Source: Welwitschia mirabilis
Lineage: Eukaryota > Gnetophyta > Gnetopsida > Welwitschiales
Assembly (NCBI GenBank): GCA_051453625.1
Contig: JBOZIK010000001.1
Location: 187,075,535 to 187,139,534 of the forward strand
DNA length: 64,000 bases
Reading direction: 5' to 3'
A program made the translations under genes and the position numbers. Positions within the stretch are counted from its first letter, which is position 1. Each line of letters begins with the position of its first letter. The notes under the pieces were generated by a model. The model did not search any database, was not told where the DNA came from, and saw only the letters and a program-made list of their open reading frames with translations. This document shows positions 26,243 through 37,545 of this stretch, piece after piece.

Positions 26243-27265
26243 AAGTGCTCTGTAAGAGCAATAATTCATTACCAAGTCAATATGATGGAGGTAAAGATTT
26301 CTAAAATTAATTATTTGTAGATTGTAGGTGTAATTTTTATGACATTTTTTCAATTACAAAGATTTTAGCAAATGGCTCAGCATTTTGTCATGAAAGAAGA
26401 AGAGCTTACCTCCAAAAGTTAAGATTTTGCCTTTGGTTCAAGGATTGGTAAGGTTTCTTAAACAACCAATCAAAATGATCAAGGGAGGGCATCCTAAGCT
26501 AGGAAGCATTTTTATTATAGAGCTTTTAGTAAAAAAATATTATATTTCTTATTGAACTAGAGGTGTTGCAACATTTACTTCCTTGCTATTAGAAAACTTT
26601 CAATGTGGCTTTTGCTTTTCGTGCGCTATAAAATATTAATGAACTTAGATGTTCTTGGTACTTCATGTTAGGCCTTCTTCAATTTAACTTTAGGTGATGA
26701 TTTTGCCTATTTCTGGTAATGTTATTATGCTTGTTTATCTTAGAGATATCAAAAACTTAGAAAAGATAGATGACAGGTATTTTATTTGATTGTGTATTAG
26801 CTTTTGTAAATGTGATTTCAAAGTCTAGTTAGTTTAAGATATTCACTATGATTTAGAATAATCTAAAATCAGAAAAACAACTAAGAAAACTACATGTTTC
26901 CTTTATGTTATTTTCATCTGCAATCTATGATTGTGATACAACATTATTCATAGTTAATATTTCTTCAAGTGGAATTTATTCTCTAGTTGGCAAGATGAAA
27001 AAAATCGCACCCATATAGTAATCTTTTTCAAGATGTAGTAACCAAAATAAACAATTACCTCAATAGTTGAATACATAACATCATTGAACATTCATTTATT
27101 CTTTTAGAGGGTTCTAGAAACACCTTTTAATAAAGACAAAAAAAAAATTGAACCTATGTTGCAAAAACTTTAGACAAATCTTATTCTATAGAACTTCTAA
27201 AGAAAATTGATCCACTTTCAAATCTTTATTTTCATAATTATATCTTAAAGTTGCCATCATATTAA

Positions 27266-27499
27266 TTAGAACCTTTTCATGGGATACATTGGTTTCACAG
27301 GAAAGGTACCCAAATTGATGTATATAGAGGTGAAGATATATCATTCTCTTTGGGCATCAAGTTTCATTCTCATGAGGTAATGTCTAGAGCCCTCAGGCTA
27401 GGCAATTGTGCCTCCTTTATACAGCTAGCGAAACATTCAAATGAAGTTTTCAATCTCAGAAATTATGCAAAATCAACCATAAATGAAGTATTGAACTAA
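27266..27499 (+). pseudogene. open fragment without start codon, unknown
   Basis: Seventy-seven sense codons run between stops, including GIHWFHRKGTQIDVYRGEDI and FHSHEVMSRALRLGNCASFI, followed by QLAKHSNEVFNLRNYAKSTI. There is no Met near its start, so it would be an internal exon or a decayed ORF. The residue mix looks like a soluble protein rather than random AT-rich translation. Family not recognised. Confidence 0.3.
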
Positions 27500-28034
27500 A
27501 ACATCTAAGGCATTTTCTATACGTATCTAGAGAATCATCATCTTTTCCTTTACCTTCCCCCTTAAGAGTTAATGCACCCATGGCTCTCTGTTCCCAAATC
27601 TAAAAATACAAAATATTCTAGACAAATATTACGAGGGTATGAGTCAACTATTTACGTGTTTCTTGCTACAGAAGAGAAATAGGTAATCTTTTAATACAAA
27701 GAACAGAAGAAGAACAAGCAACAATGAACCAAATCATACTATGAAATTCAGATTTGACCACACATTCTTTGGCCAAGGAGGATAGTGATGAACATTATTG
27801 GGACTTTGAGACTTACAAAGTTATCAAAACTAACACGCTGATAATTATTTTTCAAAAAAAATGAAAAAAGAAGACTAGAAGCTAGTATGCATACTACTAA
27901 TATTAATGACTAGCATTTCTTCAGCAAAGGAAAGGGATCTATAACCAAGAGAGAATAATGGCTATCATGGACCCCCTGTTGAGAGTAGTTAAAATAATAT
28001 TACCGTTTTGGATTATCAATTATATGATTCATAA

Positions 28035-28136
28035 TCTTTGGAAGCCGATCATGCCGAAGTACGTTATTTCATCTTAACATTCTTCGCTATTGACCGATTT
28101 AAAGATGATACAATCGACGAAGAGACTTTTCTGTGA
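28035..28136 (+). pseudogene. short CpG-rich open fragment, unknown
   Basis: Thirty-three codons read SLEADHAEVRYFILTFFAID then RFKDDTIDEETFL and a stop. The stretch contains six CpGs in about 90 bases, far above the window background, which suggests conserved or unmethylated low-copy sequence. It may be a piece of an exon; no family is recognised. Confidence 0.25.
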
Positions 28137-28174
28137 AACCTTGTAGAAATGCAGCAGTAAAATCCTTAAGAATG

Positions 28175-28320
28175 CGTTTTAATAATTCCACTGTCTTTCT
28201 TCGTCAAAATCTTTCACAATCCTTGCATTTTTTATAAAACAAAGTTTTGGCTGGTCAAAATAATAAGGGTTAGAGGCCACGTTTTAATAATTCCACTGTT
28301 TCTTCTGTCAATTAACCAAT
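28175..28320. repeat. short direct repeat, about 33 bases, 105 apart
   Basis: CGTTTTAATAATTCCACTGT occurs at 28175 and at 28280, each followed by a similar TCTTC(T/G)TCAA segment. It lies in the CpG-retaining interval just upstream of the ATG at 28392. Confidence 0.65.
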
Positions 28321-28391
28321 GTAATGCGACATATGAAACTGAAGCACATGTGAAATGGCATATTCAAATCTAATTCTTAGAGTCTTGGATC

Positions 28392-28517
28392 ATGGCTGCA
28401 TCGACAGCAATTACCCTTAACAAATTCCACTGCAGTGCTTTCCATTTTCCTCTCTGTTTTGTAACTCTACGACTCGTCGCTGCTGTATCAAATTACATGT
28501 GCTCTGAATTTCACTAA
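28392..28517 (+). CDS. small ORF with transit-peptide-like N-terminus, doubtful
   Basis: A 41-codon ORF begins MAASTAITLNKFHCSAFHF and ends with a normal stop. The MAAS start, richness in Ser/Thr/Ala and lack of acidic residues until near the end are typical of plastid transit peptides, and the surrounding DNA keeps its CpGs. It could be the first coding piece of a decayed or spliced host gene; a GT follows the stop (AAGGTTTTAA), but no convincing continuation was found. Equally it may be chance. No function is assigned. Confidence 0.25.
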   Translation: MAASTAITLNKFHCSAFHFPLCFVTLRLVAAVSNYMCSEFH

Positions 28518-28693
28518 GGTTTTAACAATTTCTTCTTCATCATGTTGAATTTGAGCTGCATAATTTATGTATGTGTTTTATTTCTTGTTTAAACTCTTGT
28601 TGCTGCTGCATCGTCCTTTCATTGTGCTTTAGCCCCATGAATAATGTCAAAATGATTTTAAACAGCGAATAAGAAACCAGAAAATAAGCATGT

Positions 28694-28807
28694 ATGGAAG
28701 AAAATATGGCCCACAGGAAACTGGAGGTAGCAGTGCTGAAGAGTTTAATAGCAAATGTCCAGAACACCTCGTTTAACTGTAAAAAGAAGCTGTACTTTGT
28801 ATTTTAG
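28694..28807 (+). CDS. small ORF, unknown, doubtful
   Basis: Thirty-seven codons: MEENMAHRKLEVAVLKSLIA and then NVQNTSFNCKKKLYFVF. A - strand ORF (28540-28767, 75 codons, hydrophobic) covers the same bases, and one must be a shadow. The + strand version has better amino-acid balance. Neither is recognised. Confidence 0.15.
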   Translation: MEENMAHRKLEVAVLKSLIANVQNTSFNCKKKLYFVF

Positions 28808-28900
28808 TTAACTATGTGAATTTTAAAGGTGAAGTTAGCAACAAATCAGAGCAAGGCAAAACTGAGAGATGGAGACAGGATTCGAAGAAGGAAATTAGAG

Positions 28901-28925
28901 TTTATTTATTTATTTATTTATTTTT
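28901..28925. repeat. TTTA tetranucleotide microsatellite
   Basis: About six uninterrupted TTTA units. It marks the right edge of the CpG-retaining interval. Confidence 0.85.
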
Positions 28926-29112
28926 ATAATTATTGAAGCTATGATTATCTTATTGATTCTTTTTTATATCTTATGAAGCTTAGCCCAAAATTGATGTAAT
29001 AAGGAAGAACCAACCTTAGTATAATTGTTGGCATCTTAATCTAGTAACTCATTATGTCCTTAGGAAATGGAAAGGTTAGAAACTCATGTAATGAAAGATT
29101 TTTTTAATAATT

Positions 29113-29136
29113 AATATATATATATATATATATATA
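29113..29136. repeat. AT dinucleotide microsatellite
   Basis: About twelve uninterrupted AT units. Confidence 0.9.
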
Positions 29137-29959
29137 AATGAATGTTAGAGACTGAGATACATATATACTACAAATTTTAGAGCGTATACTATGATGTCAA
29201 AGTGATGGGTAGAGGAAGTTGAAGTCAAGAAACAAGATTCATAACCTTTCAAATGTGAATTTAATTACCTAAAGGAAAATATACCTTATGTAAATAATGC
29301 TAGAAGATGTGAAGCATGTTATGACTATGGGGTAAGAACTAGTAAGACTTATGGTTTATTGAAAATCTCCCACATTACTAAAAGGAAGTTTTGTTAGACT
29401 TCATAGTAGTAGGATATGTTAGTCCATTGTCTTCCCATTTATTTATGTTAGTTTCCTTCAATGTAGATCCAAAAAACTCTTTTGAGCTTTTATATTAGCT
29501 TCATACAAACCATCAAACCACATGTTTATTTAAAGTAGTCTCTATCATTATACATGCCTTATCATTATGCATCTCTATATATATTAAGTTAGTTTCTTAT
29601 TATTACTTAGTTAAATTGTTTATTGGTGAATAACCTATGATAGACTATTTTAAAATTTTCTTAAATTATTTTTATTTGTATTAAAGTTTTTTTCATTATT
29701 ATTTGTTTGTGTTGTGACATCATCATATTATTTTTATTTATACTAGTTTATTGCTATAGATAGCTTATCTATGTAATATGGATCATAATTTTATATATCT
29801 TAAAGATTAAAACAAGGTATAATGTTATTAGTTGAGGTAAATAGAATTCATGGTAATGCTTATCTTTCTTATGATTTTACTTGGTTGAAATTTTTAAAAT
29901 TTAATTTAAAATATCAAAGGTTGAGGTTGCATTTTTATTGATTCATTAGCTCCATTGAA

Positions 29960-30145
29960 GTTTGAGAAGATTGGAAAATAGATAATGCATGTGATTAGAA
30001 GAAAGAGAAAATCAGCTTTATAAAGTGAAAGAGTTAGAGTATAAAGAAGAAAAAGCTAACTGGGTATATGAAATAGACATATTATAGTCTAAGCCTAAGT
30101 TTTTGTTCAAGTTTCAAGGATGAAACTTTTTAGTCGGTGGAGAAA
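29960..30145 (+). pseudogene. chromodomain tail of a chromovirus pol, + strand
   Basis: From 30022 the frame reads KVKELEYKEEKANWVYEIDI, then a TAG, and further on KPKFLFKFQG, running straight into the polypurine tract. Ty3/gypsy chromoviruses end pol with a chromodomain whose last part has a KW..Y..E.ATWE-type core, and the EEKANWVYE segment fits it. Only this end is preserved; no RT or integrase of this element is found to the left. Internal stops replace likely Gln codons. Confidence 0.5.
30136..30145 (+). promoter_or_regulatory. polypurine tract (plus-strand primer site)
   Basis: GGTGGAGAAA immediately precedes an LTR beginning TGTCACATC, the usual arrangement at the 3' LTR of plant Ty3/gypsy elements. 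It defines the LTR start and the + orientation. Confidence 0.6.
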
Positions 30146-31161
30146 TGTCACATCTAGATTTCTGAAGGTCTAAGTATTTAGCTCAAATTATTGATTAAAA
30201 ACTAAATAAAGATAATTTTTATCTAGTAGCACTTACTAAGCTAATTTAATTGTTAGATTCTTTATTTTTTCTTTATTTATTAGCATATTATGATTTGATA
30301 TGATATTCCTTCTTAGTTGAGAATTAATGTGCTACAATTATTATATTAAATACTTTCTTTTCTTATAACTACTATAATTAATAATATTATTTTGATAGTC
30401 CTTTTTCATTTATTTATTGATATTCTTTTAGTGGCTAAATTGGTTGTTATATAAATATTATTTTATTTTATTTGTAACTATTGCATTTAATGCATCATGA
30501 TTAGTATATATCCTTATTTTAATATCAAGTATTCTTGTAGTCGTTATAATTAATAAGATGCATTCTATTAGCTTATTTTAATATTTTATCTTATTTTTGA
30601 ATGCTGAAGTAACATCCATAATTATAATGTTACATTTTCTTTTACTATTGGTTAACATTTATTCATTATGGCAAATATTTATATGTAACAAAATCTTATC
30701 TTGATGTTTTTATTAAAATTACTTACTAAGTGTATCATCTTGATTCTTTTGTTAATAGTTGCAAGTAGTGGCATGTTTTCAAAATGTTGGCCTTTTTCTT
30801 TTAAGGGCTTATTGGAGTAAATACCAATGCTTCTTTGGTCTTTTTTACAAATAAAATGATTCCATGTAATTTATATTTATCTTCTTTATACTTATTTTGG
30901 AAAATATCAAGAACATATTGGATTATGTAACTCGTGCATTGATGATGGAGGAATTGTTTTCATGGCTATTATTTAGCTACTGGTAAACTAATTCTTTGCA
31001 TGATGATCATTTACAATTATTATGATGAAATATTAAATGTACCTAGTGTCTAGGAAAAAGTAATAATGGGGAGTTAGGAAATCTTACCCGGTTTCCAAAG
31101 AATAATAATGGCTTGTACAAATCCCTTGAAATTCCCAATATCTTTTCAATTTCTTCATCTC

Positions 31162-32680
31162 ATTATGAATAGAATTTTTTTTTCCTCCTTAGTCTTATTA
31201 TTTTGATTGGAAACTTTGAAGTGTTTGAAATTTGAAGTCTTTGGAGCTTGGGTGTAGCAATCTTAAAGCTTGGAATACTTCACTTTGAATCATGGGTATG
31301 ATCCTAGAATTCTCTTTATTTTCTTATATGATCTAGGATTTCCCTTAAATACTTATATAATTCCATGTTTTCTTACAAATATTTTCTTGCATTCTCTACA
31401 TAGATCTACTAAATTCTTTTTCTTTTCTTCTATAGTCTAGTATTCCTTTTAAATAAGATCTATATTTATTCTTTATGTACATTAATGCTTGTTAATCTGA
31501 TTCCTTCCTTAAATGATTTGGACTTGTTCTTCTTGAATCTTTTGTATGATTTGGACTTGTTAATCTAATTCCTTCCTTGAATTATTTGGACTTGTTCTTC
31601 TTGCATCTTTTGTATGATTTAGACTTATTTTTTTAGGATCCTCTTGTATATTTTCATTTAGTCCAAGTTCTTTCATTGTGTATCTTGTTCATGCTTAAAA
31701 CTTATTCTTGTATGATCTATAATCCTGAAAAGTTTGTATAAATATTCTTTTCTTATAAGATTAAAAACTTCTATTTTATTAAATGTGAATACTCTTAATA
31801 CTTCAAAAATTAAGGTTTTAAACATAAATCTTGCCTACTTCTAACTAAAAACATGTCTTTTTATACTTCAAAATCTTTTTCATGGNNNNNNNNNNNNNNN
31901 NNNNNNNNNNNNNNNNNNNNNNNNNNNNNNNNNNNNNNNNNNNNNNNNNNNNNNNNNNNNNNNNNNNNNNNNNNNNNNNNNNNNNAGAATTTTTTTTCCT
32001 CCTTAGTCTTATTCTTCTGAAGATCTTCTAGTCTTGAAATATTAGAGACCTTTTACCTTGGAGCTTTGGAAAATTTGGAGTGTTTGAAATCTTGGAGTCT
32101 TTGGAGCTTGGACATAGCAATCTTAAAGCTTGGAAAACTTCACTTTGAATTATGGATATGATCCTATATTTCTCTTTATTTTCTTGTATGGTCTAGGATT
32201 TCCCTTAAATACTTGTATAATTCCATTTTTTTTACAAATTTTTTCTCGCATTGTTTTCATGGATCTACTAAATTATTTCTCTTTTCTTCTATACTTTAGT
32301 ATTCCTTTTAAATAAGATCTATATTTCTTATTTATGTACATTAATGCTTGTTAATCTAGTTCCTCACTTAAATGATTTAGACTTCTTCTTATTGCATCTT
32401 TTGTATGATTTAGGCTTCTTTTTCTAGGATCCTCATGTATATTTTCATTTAGTCAAAGTTCTTTTGTTGTGTATCTTGTTTATGCTTAAAACTTATTCCT
32501 ATATGATCTATATTCCTGAAAAGTTTGTATAAATCATCTTTTCTTATAAGATTGAAAAATGCTATTTCATTGAATGTGAATATTCTTAATACTTGAGAAA
32601 TTAAGCCTATAAACATAAATCTTACCTACTTTTGATTAAAACATGTCTTTTTATAACTTCAAAACCTTTTTCATGGAAAT
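31162..32680. repeat. gap-flanking overlap 9 (100-N gap 31886-31985)
   Basis: 31162-31885 and 31986-32665 are near-copies inside the LTR. They differ by substitutions and by one indel-scale event: the left copy has two units of a 67-base repeat (from about 31490) and the right copy only one (about 32347). The right copy also keeps a GAAGATCTTCTAGTCTTG segment that the left copy lacks but the 24887 LTR has. Confidence 0.8.
31490..31625. repeat. 67-base tandem duplication in LTR
   Basis: CTTGTTAATCTGATTCCTTC...TTTTGTATGATTTGGA is followed at once by a second unit beginning CTTGTTAATCTAATTCCTTC. The overlap copy right of the gap has a single unit. Confidence 0.75.
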
Positions 32681-32689
32681 GAGAATTCC

Positions 32690-32985
32690 ATAGATCATAG
32701 AATGAGGAAATGAAATATGAGAACTCACATATTGCTGGATAAGGTAGTGTAATGGATAAATTCATAAATTANNNNNNNNNNNNNNNNNNNNNNNNNNNNN
32801 NNNNNNNNNNNNNNNNNNNCAATGGAAATGATAATCCAAAAATTGCTAAATGAGGTGGTAGAAATATAAAAATTAAAATCATAGATCATCAAGTGACGTA
32901 GTGGAAATGATGATCCACAAGTCGCTGAATGAGGCAGTGGACAAATAAAAACTACAAAGTGTCGAATGAGACAGTGGTAAATTAT
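32690..32985. repeat. minisatellite, GAATGAGGCAGTGG-type units
   Basis: Imperfect units of roughly 40-60 bases carry (G/A)AATGAG(G/A)(C/A)AGTGG and a preceding AATGATGATCCACAAGT-type segment, at about 32700, 32830, 32900, 32925 and 32965. A 48-N gap (32772-32819) interrupts it. It lies at the 3' end of the LTR. Confidence 0.55.
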
Positions 32986-33102
32986 ATGATAAAACTAGTT
33001 AATCTCATTTTCATTTTCATTAAATATAAATACTTGATAATTTGGAGTCTTTTTTCTTGTTTCATCTTAATCTATCTTGTATGTTGATGTTCTTTGTTTC
33101 AA

Positions 33103-35052
33103 TGCCAAATTGTATGTTTTTGATGGGGTATTTTGAGTATCTTTGCAAGACATTTAGATAGGTTTAAGTGGAAAACAATGATGATTGAAAGTCAAGGAGA
33201 AAATCACAGAAATACACAATTACCATCACATTTAGAGGCATTTTGGATCAATTCTAATACTTCACATTTTGAGGAGGAATTAATGTTCCATAAGGCCAAA
33301 TTCACCTAACTAAAGAGATAAAAACAATTATTGTCCCCTGCATCTTCTAGACAACCACCTAAATAACACCACCTATATGATGATAAGGATGCTGACTATA
33401 CTAATGATGTAAGATAAATATGAAACTTCTCTTGATATGGTATCATCCCTGCCATCATTTGAATGACCATTAAGATGACATTTAAAATTAGTGAATGCAT
33501 CAAACTTCNNNNNNNNNNNNNNNNNNNNNNNNNNNNNNNNNNNNNNNNNNNNNNNNNNNNNNNNNNNNNNNNNNNNNNNNNNNNNNNNNNNNNNNNNNNN
33601 NNNNNNNNNNNNNNNNNNNNNNNNNNNNNNNNNNNNNNNNNNNNNNNNNNNNNNNNNNNNNNNNNNNNNNNNNNNNNNNNNNNNNNNNNNNNNNNNNNNN
33701 NNNNNNNNNNNNNNNNNNNNNNNNNNNNNNNNNNNNNNNNNNNNNNNNNNNNNNNNNNNNNNNNNNNNNNNNNNNNNNNNNNNNNNNNNNNNNNNNNNNN
33801 NNNNNNNNNNNNNNNNNNNNNNNNNNNNNNNNNNNNNNNNNNNNNNNNNNNNNNNNNNNNNNNNNNNNNNNNNNNNNNNNNNNNNNNNNNNNNNNNNNNN
33901 NNNNNNNNNNNNNNNNNNNNNNNNNNNNNNNNNNNNNNNNNNNNNNNNNNNNNNNNNNNNNNNNNNNNNNNNNNNNNNNNNNNNNNNNNNNNNNNNNNNN
34001 NNNNNNNNNNNNNNNNNNNNNNNNNNNNNNNNNNNNNNNNATAATGTGTTATGTGCCTCCTATGCATCATTAGGATTTCTATTGCATCTATTAGATTTTT
34101 TGTTTTTAGAGTCTATTATTATAAATAAATACCACATTCATCCTAATTTGAGTTTATCTTCTTTTACATCTAAAAATCTCATGATAGAAGATTAAAAGGT
34201 ATCAGGTCTACCCGTTAGTTACAGAGAGGAGTCTTTCTTAGTCATGAGCTATGTCTCCTTCATTGAGGTATTACTGCTTTATAATGAAATGTTGGTTTAA
34301 CTTTTAATGAAAATCTTCTTTTAGTTTTATTCATGTGTGTATCTCTTATTAATGTTGGTTATTATTTTGTGACATTTTGATAATTGATATAGGTCATCAA
34401 GAATAACCTTTGTTAGGTTAAAATTATTAGTTTAGGATTTGAATTGCATTGCATTTTATATTTTATAGATTAACCATTACATGTTTTTCATATTCTATTC
34501 AACGTACTTAATAGCCTAGGTTGGTTAAGATTGGTGATAGTTTCCTTGATTAATCTAGGTTATATAGTACCGATCTTGGTAATAGAGATGTAGTAGTTAG
34601 AGAGATATTACATTTAAAGTAGACTTTATTTGCATTGCATTACTGTGCTATTTCCTTGCATTATTTATTTTCATTATTAAACCATAAAAAGAAAAACATA
34701 AAAATANNNNNNNNNNNNNNNNNNNNNNNNNNNNNNNNNNNNNNNNNNNNNNNNNNNNNNNNNNNNNNNNNNNNNNNNNNNNNNNNNNNNNNNNNNNNNN
34801 NNNNNNGACTTTAATTGCATTATATTAGTGTGTTATTTTCTTGCATTATTTATTTTCATTATTAAACCATAAAAATAAAAACACAAAAAAACTTTACAAA
34901 AATTAATTCTTTAGCTTTAAGTCCAATTCCTTCAATGAATTATGACATTCGAGTTCACTCCCATCTATACTAGTTTGCATGTTTTGCAATATATTTGTGA
35001 TTAATAAGATTTAATAAAGGATATAACAATTGCATAAATATATGTCACAACA
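33103..35052 (+). repeat. 5' LTR of element B
   Basis: Starts TGCCAAATTGTATG and ends TCACAACA, followed one base later by the PBS. It aligns with 60620-61827 throughout, for example TGGATCAATTCTAATAC, CCACCTATATGATGA, TATAGGTCATCAAGAA and TTGTGATTAATAAGA. It contains a 532-N gap (33509-34040), across which the 60620 copy needs only a few bases, so the N count overstates the missing length. A 100-N gap with an 86-base overlap (34707-34806) also lies inside. Confidence 0.75.
34621..34892. repeat. gap-flanking overlap 10 (100-N gap 34707-34806)
   Basis: 34621-34706 (GACTTTATTTGCATTGCATT...) is repeated from 34807 (GACTTTAATTGCATTATATT...), then only the right copy continues. Confidence 0.8.
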
Positions 35053-35053
35053 C

Positions 35054-35073
35054 TTTGGCATCATTACTAAGGA
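35054..35073 (+). promoter_or_regulatory. primer-binding site of element B, deaminated Athila/Tat type
   Basis: TTTGGCATCATTACTAAG begins one base after the LTR end. Athila/Tat elements carry a GC-rich site here, TGGCGCCGTTGCCGGGG. Every difference in this copy is G-to-A or C-to-T. It identifies the LTR as 5' and the strand as +, and it could hardly pair with a tRNA now. Confidence 0.7.
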
Positions 35074-36480
35074 AGACCATAAGGAGTTTGAGGATTTTCA
35101 TTACCCAGATAAGCTCCTTGGATTTTTATTTAGGTATTTTTTTTGTGATAGTATTAAATTTTTACTATAAATACTGTAGTATTTTCTCCATAGTTTTTTA
35201 TTTTTTATTTTGTGTTTTTAAACTTGTCTTCATCTCTATCATCTAGATGACATAGTTGGACAGTGGCCTAGGGTTAGGATTTTTATAACATTTTTTCCTA
35301 GTTTTGTTTTTAATTTTTCATCACATAATAAGTTGATATCATCTCCTCTATCATCTGGATGGCATAGGAAGACGAGTAACAGTGTGTTTTTATTTTACTT
35401 TTAACACATCTATTTTCTTTATTTTTGGCTTTTTTTTTCTAGTCATCCAAGATATCATTTAGATGATGATCAAGATGACAAACAGGCAGATATTTTGCTA
35501 ATCATATAAGAATGTGATAAAACCTAATGAGAAGCTAAAATATCTAAGGAAATAAAGCTTAATCAAGAAAAATATCAAAAAAGGCTTACTCAACTACAAA
35601 TAAACTTAGATACACACATTCCAGATAGGTTATTTTCAAGATTTAAAGAAATCTTTTTCTACTTTTATTATTTTAGAACCAACATTTTTCAAAGAGTAGT
35701 AGTGAAAATTATAGAATAGAAGAAAAGTCATTTTATCCCTTCTTCATTAATGAGTAATGTTTTTAATACAAACATGATAGAAACCTCTAGTTCAAATGGA
35801 AACATTATAGTTAGAAAAAAAACTTGCTAAAAGAAGATGTAAAATGTAAAAATCTTTTAACTTATCTAGTAATGGTGATATAGAACTTAGAACTAAAAAT
35901 TATTCTTGTTCATTCTTCTCATCTACTTCTAAGAATAATGATAAGATACTATTTTAAGAAATATTGGCTGAAATGAGAGCTGAAAAGAGTAGAAACAATA
36001 GANNNNNNNNNNNNNNNNNNNNNNNNNNNNNNNNNNNNNNNNNNNNNAAGAAGGTGAAGAGCTCCAAATAATGTTAAGACTAGGAATTGGGGCCCTTCCT
36101 ACTTTTAACCACCTTATTTTTCCCATCCTTTTTTTCAAGTTTCATGTGAAAACAACAATGATAATTTGTAATATTTTAGGGATTCTACATCATTTAATAA
36201 AACATTCTATGATCATTTTAGTGAATCCCAACCATATTTCATGAGCTATTATGTATAACAACCATCTCACAACCATTATCATAAAGAGAAAGATCCAACT
36301 ACCACAAGCTACTATGAAAAATAAAATAAATATGTTAAAAAAATAATTGACAAAATGATAAAGAGGCAAGAAGATACTAATAAAAAGATAGAAAATTTGA
36401 TTGAGATGCTTCAACAAAATTTATTACAAAATTAACTATCTCAAATTGACTATCTCAAGGTTCTTTTACACAACAAACTT
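35074..36480 (+). pseudogene. leader and gag remnant of element B
   Basis: The first 450 bases are leader with palindromic TCATCTAGATGA-type motifs (35239, 35351). From about 35530 fragments of a charged protein appear. The clearest part is 36349-36430: DKMIKRQEDTNKKIENLIEM then LQQNLLQN, a stop, and LSQIDYLKV. This matches the coiled-coil plus LxxQxxQL pattern ending Athila gag. Everything is broken by stops and shifts. A 45-N gap lies at 36003-36047. The - strand ORFs at 35929 and 36190 are shadows. Confidence 0.55.
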
Positions 36481-36696
36481 ATCCTACTACATCTCACCTT
36501 GAGAATCATGATGAGAATGTAGAAATAAGTAATAATAAGTTTTGCTTCAAGATAGAAAATGAAAGTACAAATTAACCTACAAGAAAATGAAAGTACAGAT
36601 TAACCTACAACATCCTACTTATTAGGATATGGACAATAAAAGTAGGACAATGATGATTTAACTCCATTATTCCATAATACAGATGAAGATAACTAT

Positions 36697-36978
36697 TTGT
36701 TAGAGGATTATGATTATAATCCCATTCACTTCTTTTTAAAGATGAGTAAAATAAGAGAATCAATTCATGAAAAATTAAAAAAGTCTTTAATCCATAATAA
36801 AGATAATGATCACATTTATCCTTTCAATGAATCTAATGAATTGGAAAGTAATAATATGCAACGAAATGATGAGAAAAATGAGGAAGAATATGATGATGAT
36901 GATATTGAGATATGTGATCATATCCCTAGTTTTCACTTACTTTGTGATGAGGATGTTAAATCTTTGTTTAAAGTTTAA
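36697..36978 (+). pseudogene. acidic ORF fragment of element B
   Basis: 93 codons open, MLEDYDYNPIHFFLKMSKIR at the start, then Asn/Glu/Asp-rich sequence ending EEEYDDDDIEICDHIPSFHL. The overlap copy from 37158 has the same protein with an expanded acidic run (about 37328-37370). Not recognised as any pol domain. It sits where PR-RT would be in a complete element. Confidence 0.45.
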
Positions 36979-37515
36979 TATATGAAAGTATTAGAGAATT
37001 TGCATAATTAAGTGAGTCTTCTACCACTGTCATCTAGATGATAGTACTAGATGATAGNNNNNNNNNNNNNNNNNNNNNNNNNNNNNNNNNNNNNNNNNNN
37101 NNNNNNNNNNNNNNNNNNNNNNNNNNNNNNNNNNNNNNNNNNNNNNNNNNNNNNNNNATGATTATAATCCCATTCACTTCTTTTTAAAGATGAGTGAAAT
37201 AAAAGAATTAATTCATGAAAAATCAAAAACTTCTTTCATCCATGATGAAGATAATGATCATATTTCTCCTTATAATAAATCTAATGAATTAAAAAGTAAT
37301 GAAATGCAACAAAATGATGAGAAAAATGAGGAAGAAGAAGAAGAATAAGAAGATGATGATGATGATATTGAGATGCTTGATCATATCCCTAGTTTTCATT
37401 TACTTTATGATGAAGATGTTAAACCTTAATTTAAAGTCTAATATATGAAATTATTAGAGAATTTACATAATTAAGTAGTATTCTACTACTGTTATCTAGG
37501 TGATAGTCCTAGATA
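36709..37515. repeat. gap-flanking overlap 11 (100-N gap 37058-37157)
   Basis: ATGATTATAATCCCATTCAC occurs at 36709 and 37158, and about 350 bases follow in both copies with differences, notably extra GAA/GAT triplets in the right copy. Confidence 0.8.
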
Positions 37516-37545
37516 ATAGTCAGTAACAATATTTTAATAATAGAA

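Larger units (their letters stand above)
26031..29950. other. non-LTR interval with CpG-retaining, gene-like sequence
   Basis: This interval does not match any LTR element in the window. Composition changes here: from about 27990 to 28900 CpG dinucleotides become frequent, unlike the flanks. Short open fragments are listed separately (27266, 28035, 28392, 28694). The rest, 26243-27265 and 28930-29950, shows no recognisable feature except simple repeats. Confidence 0.45.
30146..33000 (+). repeat. 3' LTR of a + strand chromovirus
   Basis: Starts TGTCACATCTAGATT directly after a polypurine tract. The first 1.2 kb match the truncated copy at 24887-26030. The second part holds a 67-base tandem duplication, a 100-N gap with overlap, and a minisatellite. 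The true 3' end is not fixed; I place it near 33000, before the left flank of element B. Length, gap-overlap removed, would be about 2 kb, in the range of long-LTR chromoviruses. Confidence 0.5.

Noticed and set aside
33396-34195. Several long ORFs on both strands across 33396-34195
   Set aside because: They are open only because they consist mostly of N; the bases on either side are LTR sequence. The same applies to ORFs at 51925-52731, 53415-53906, 10999-11266, 14799-15059, 46407-46601 and 50711-50964.
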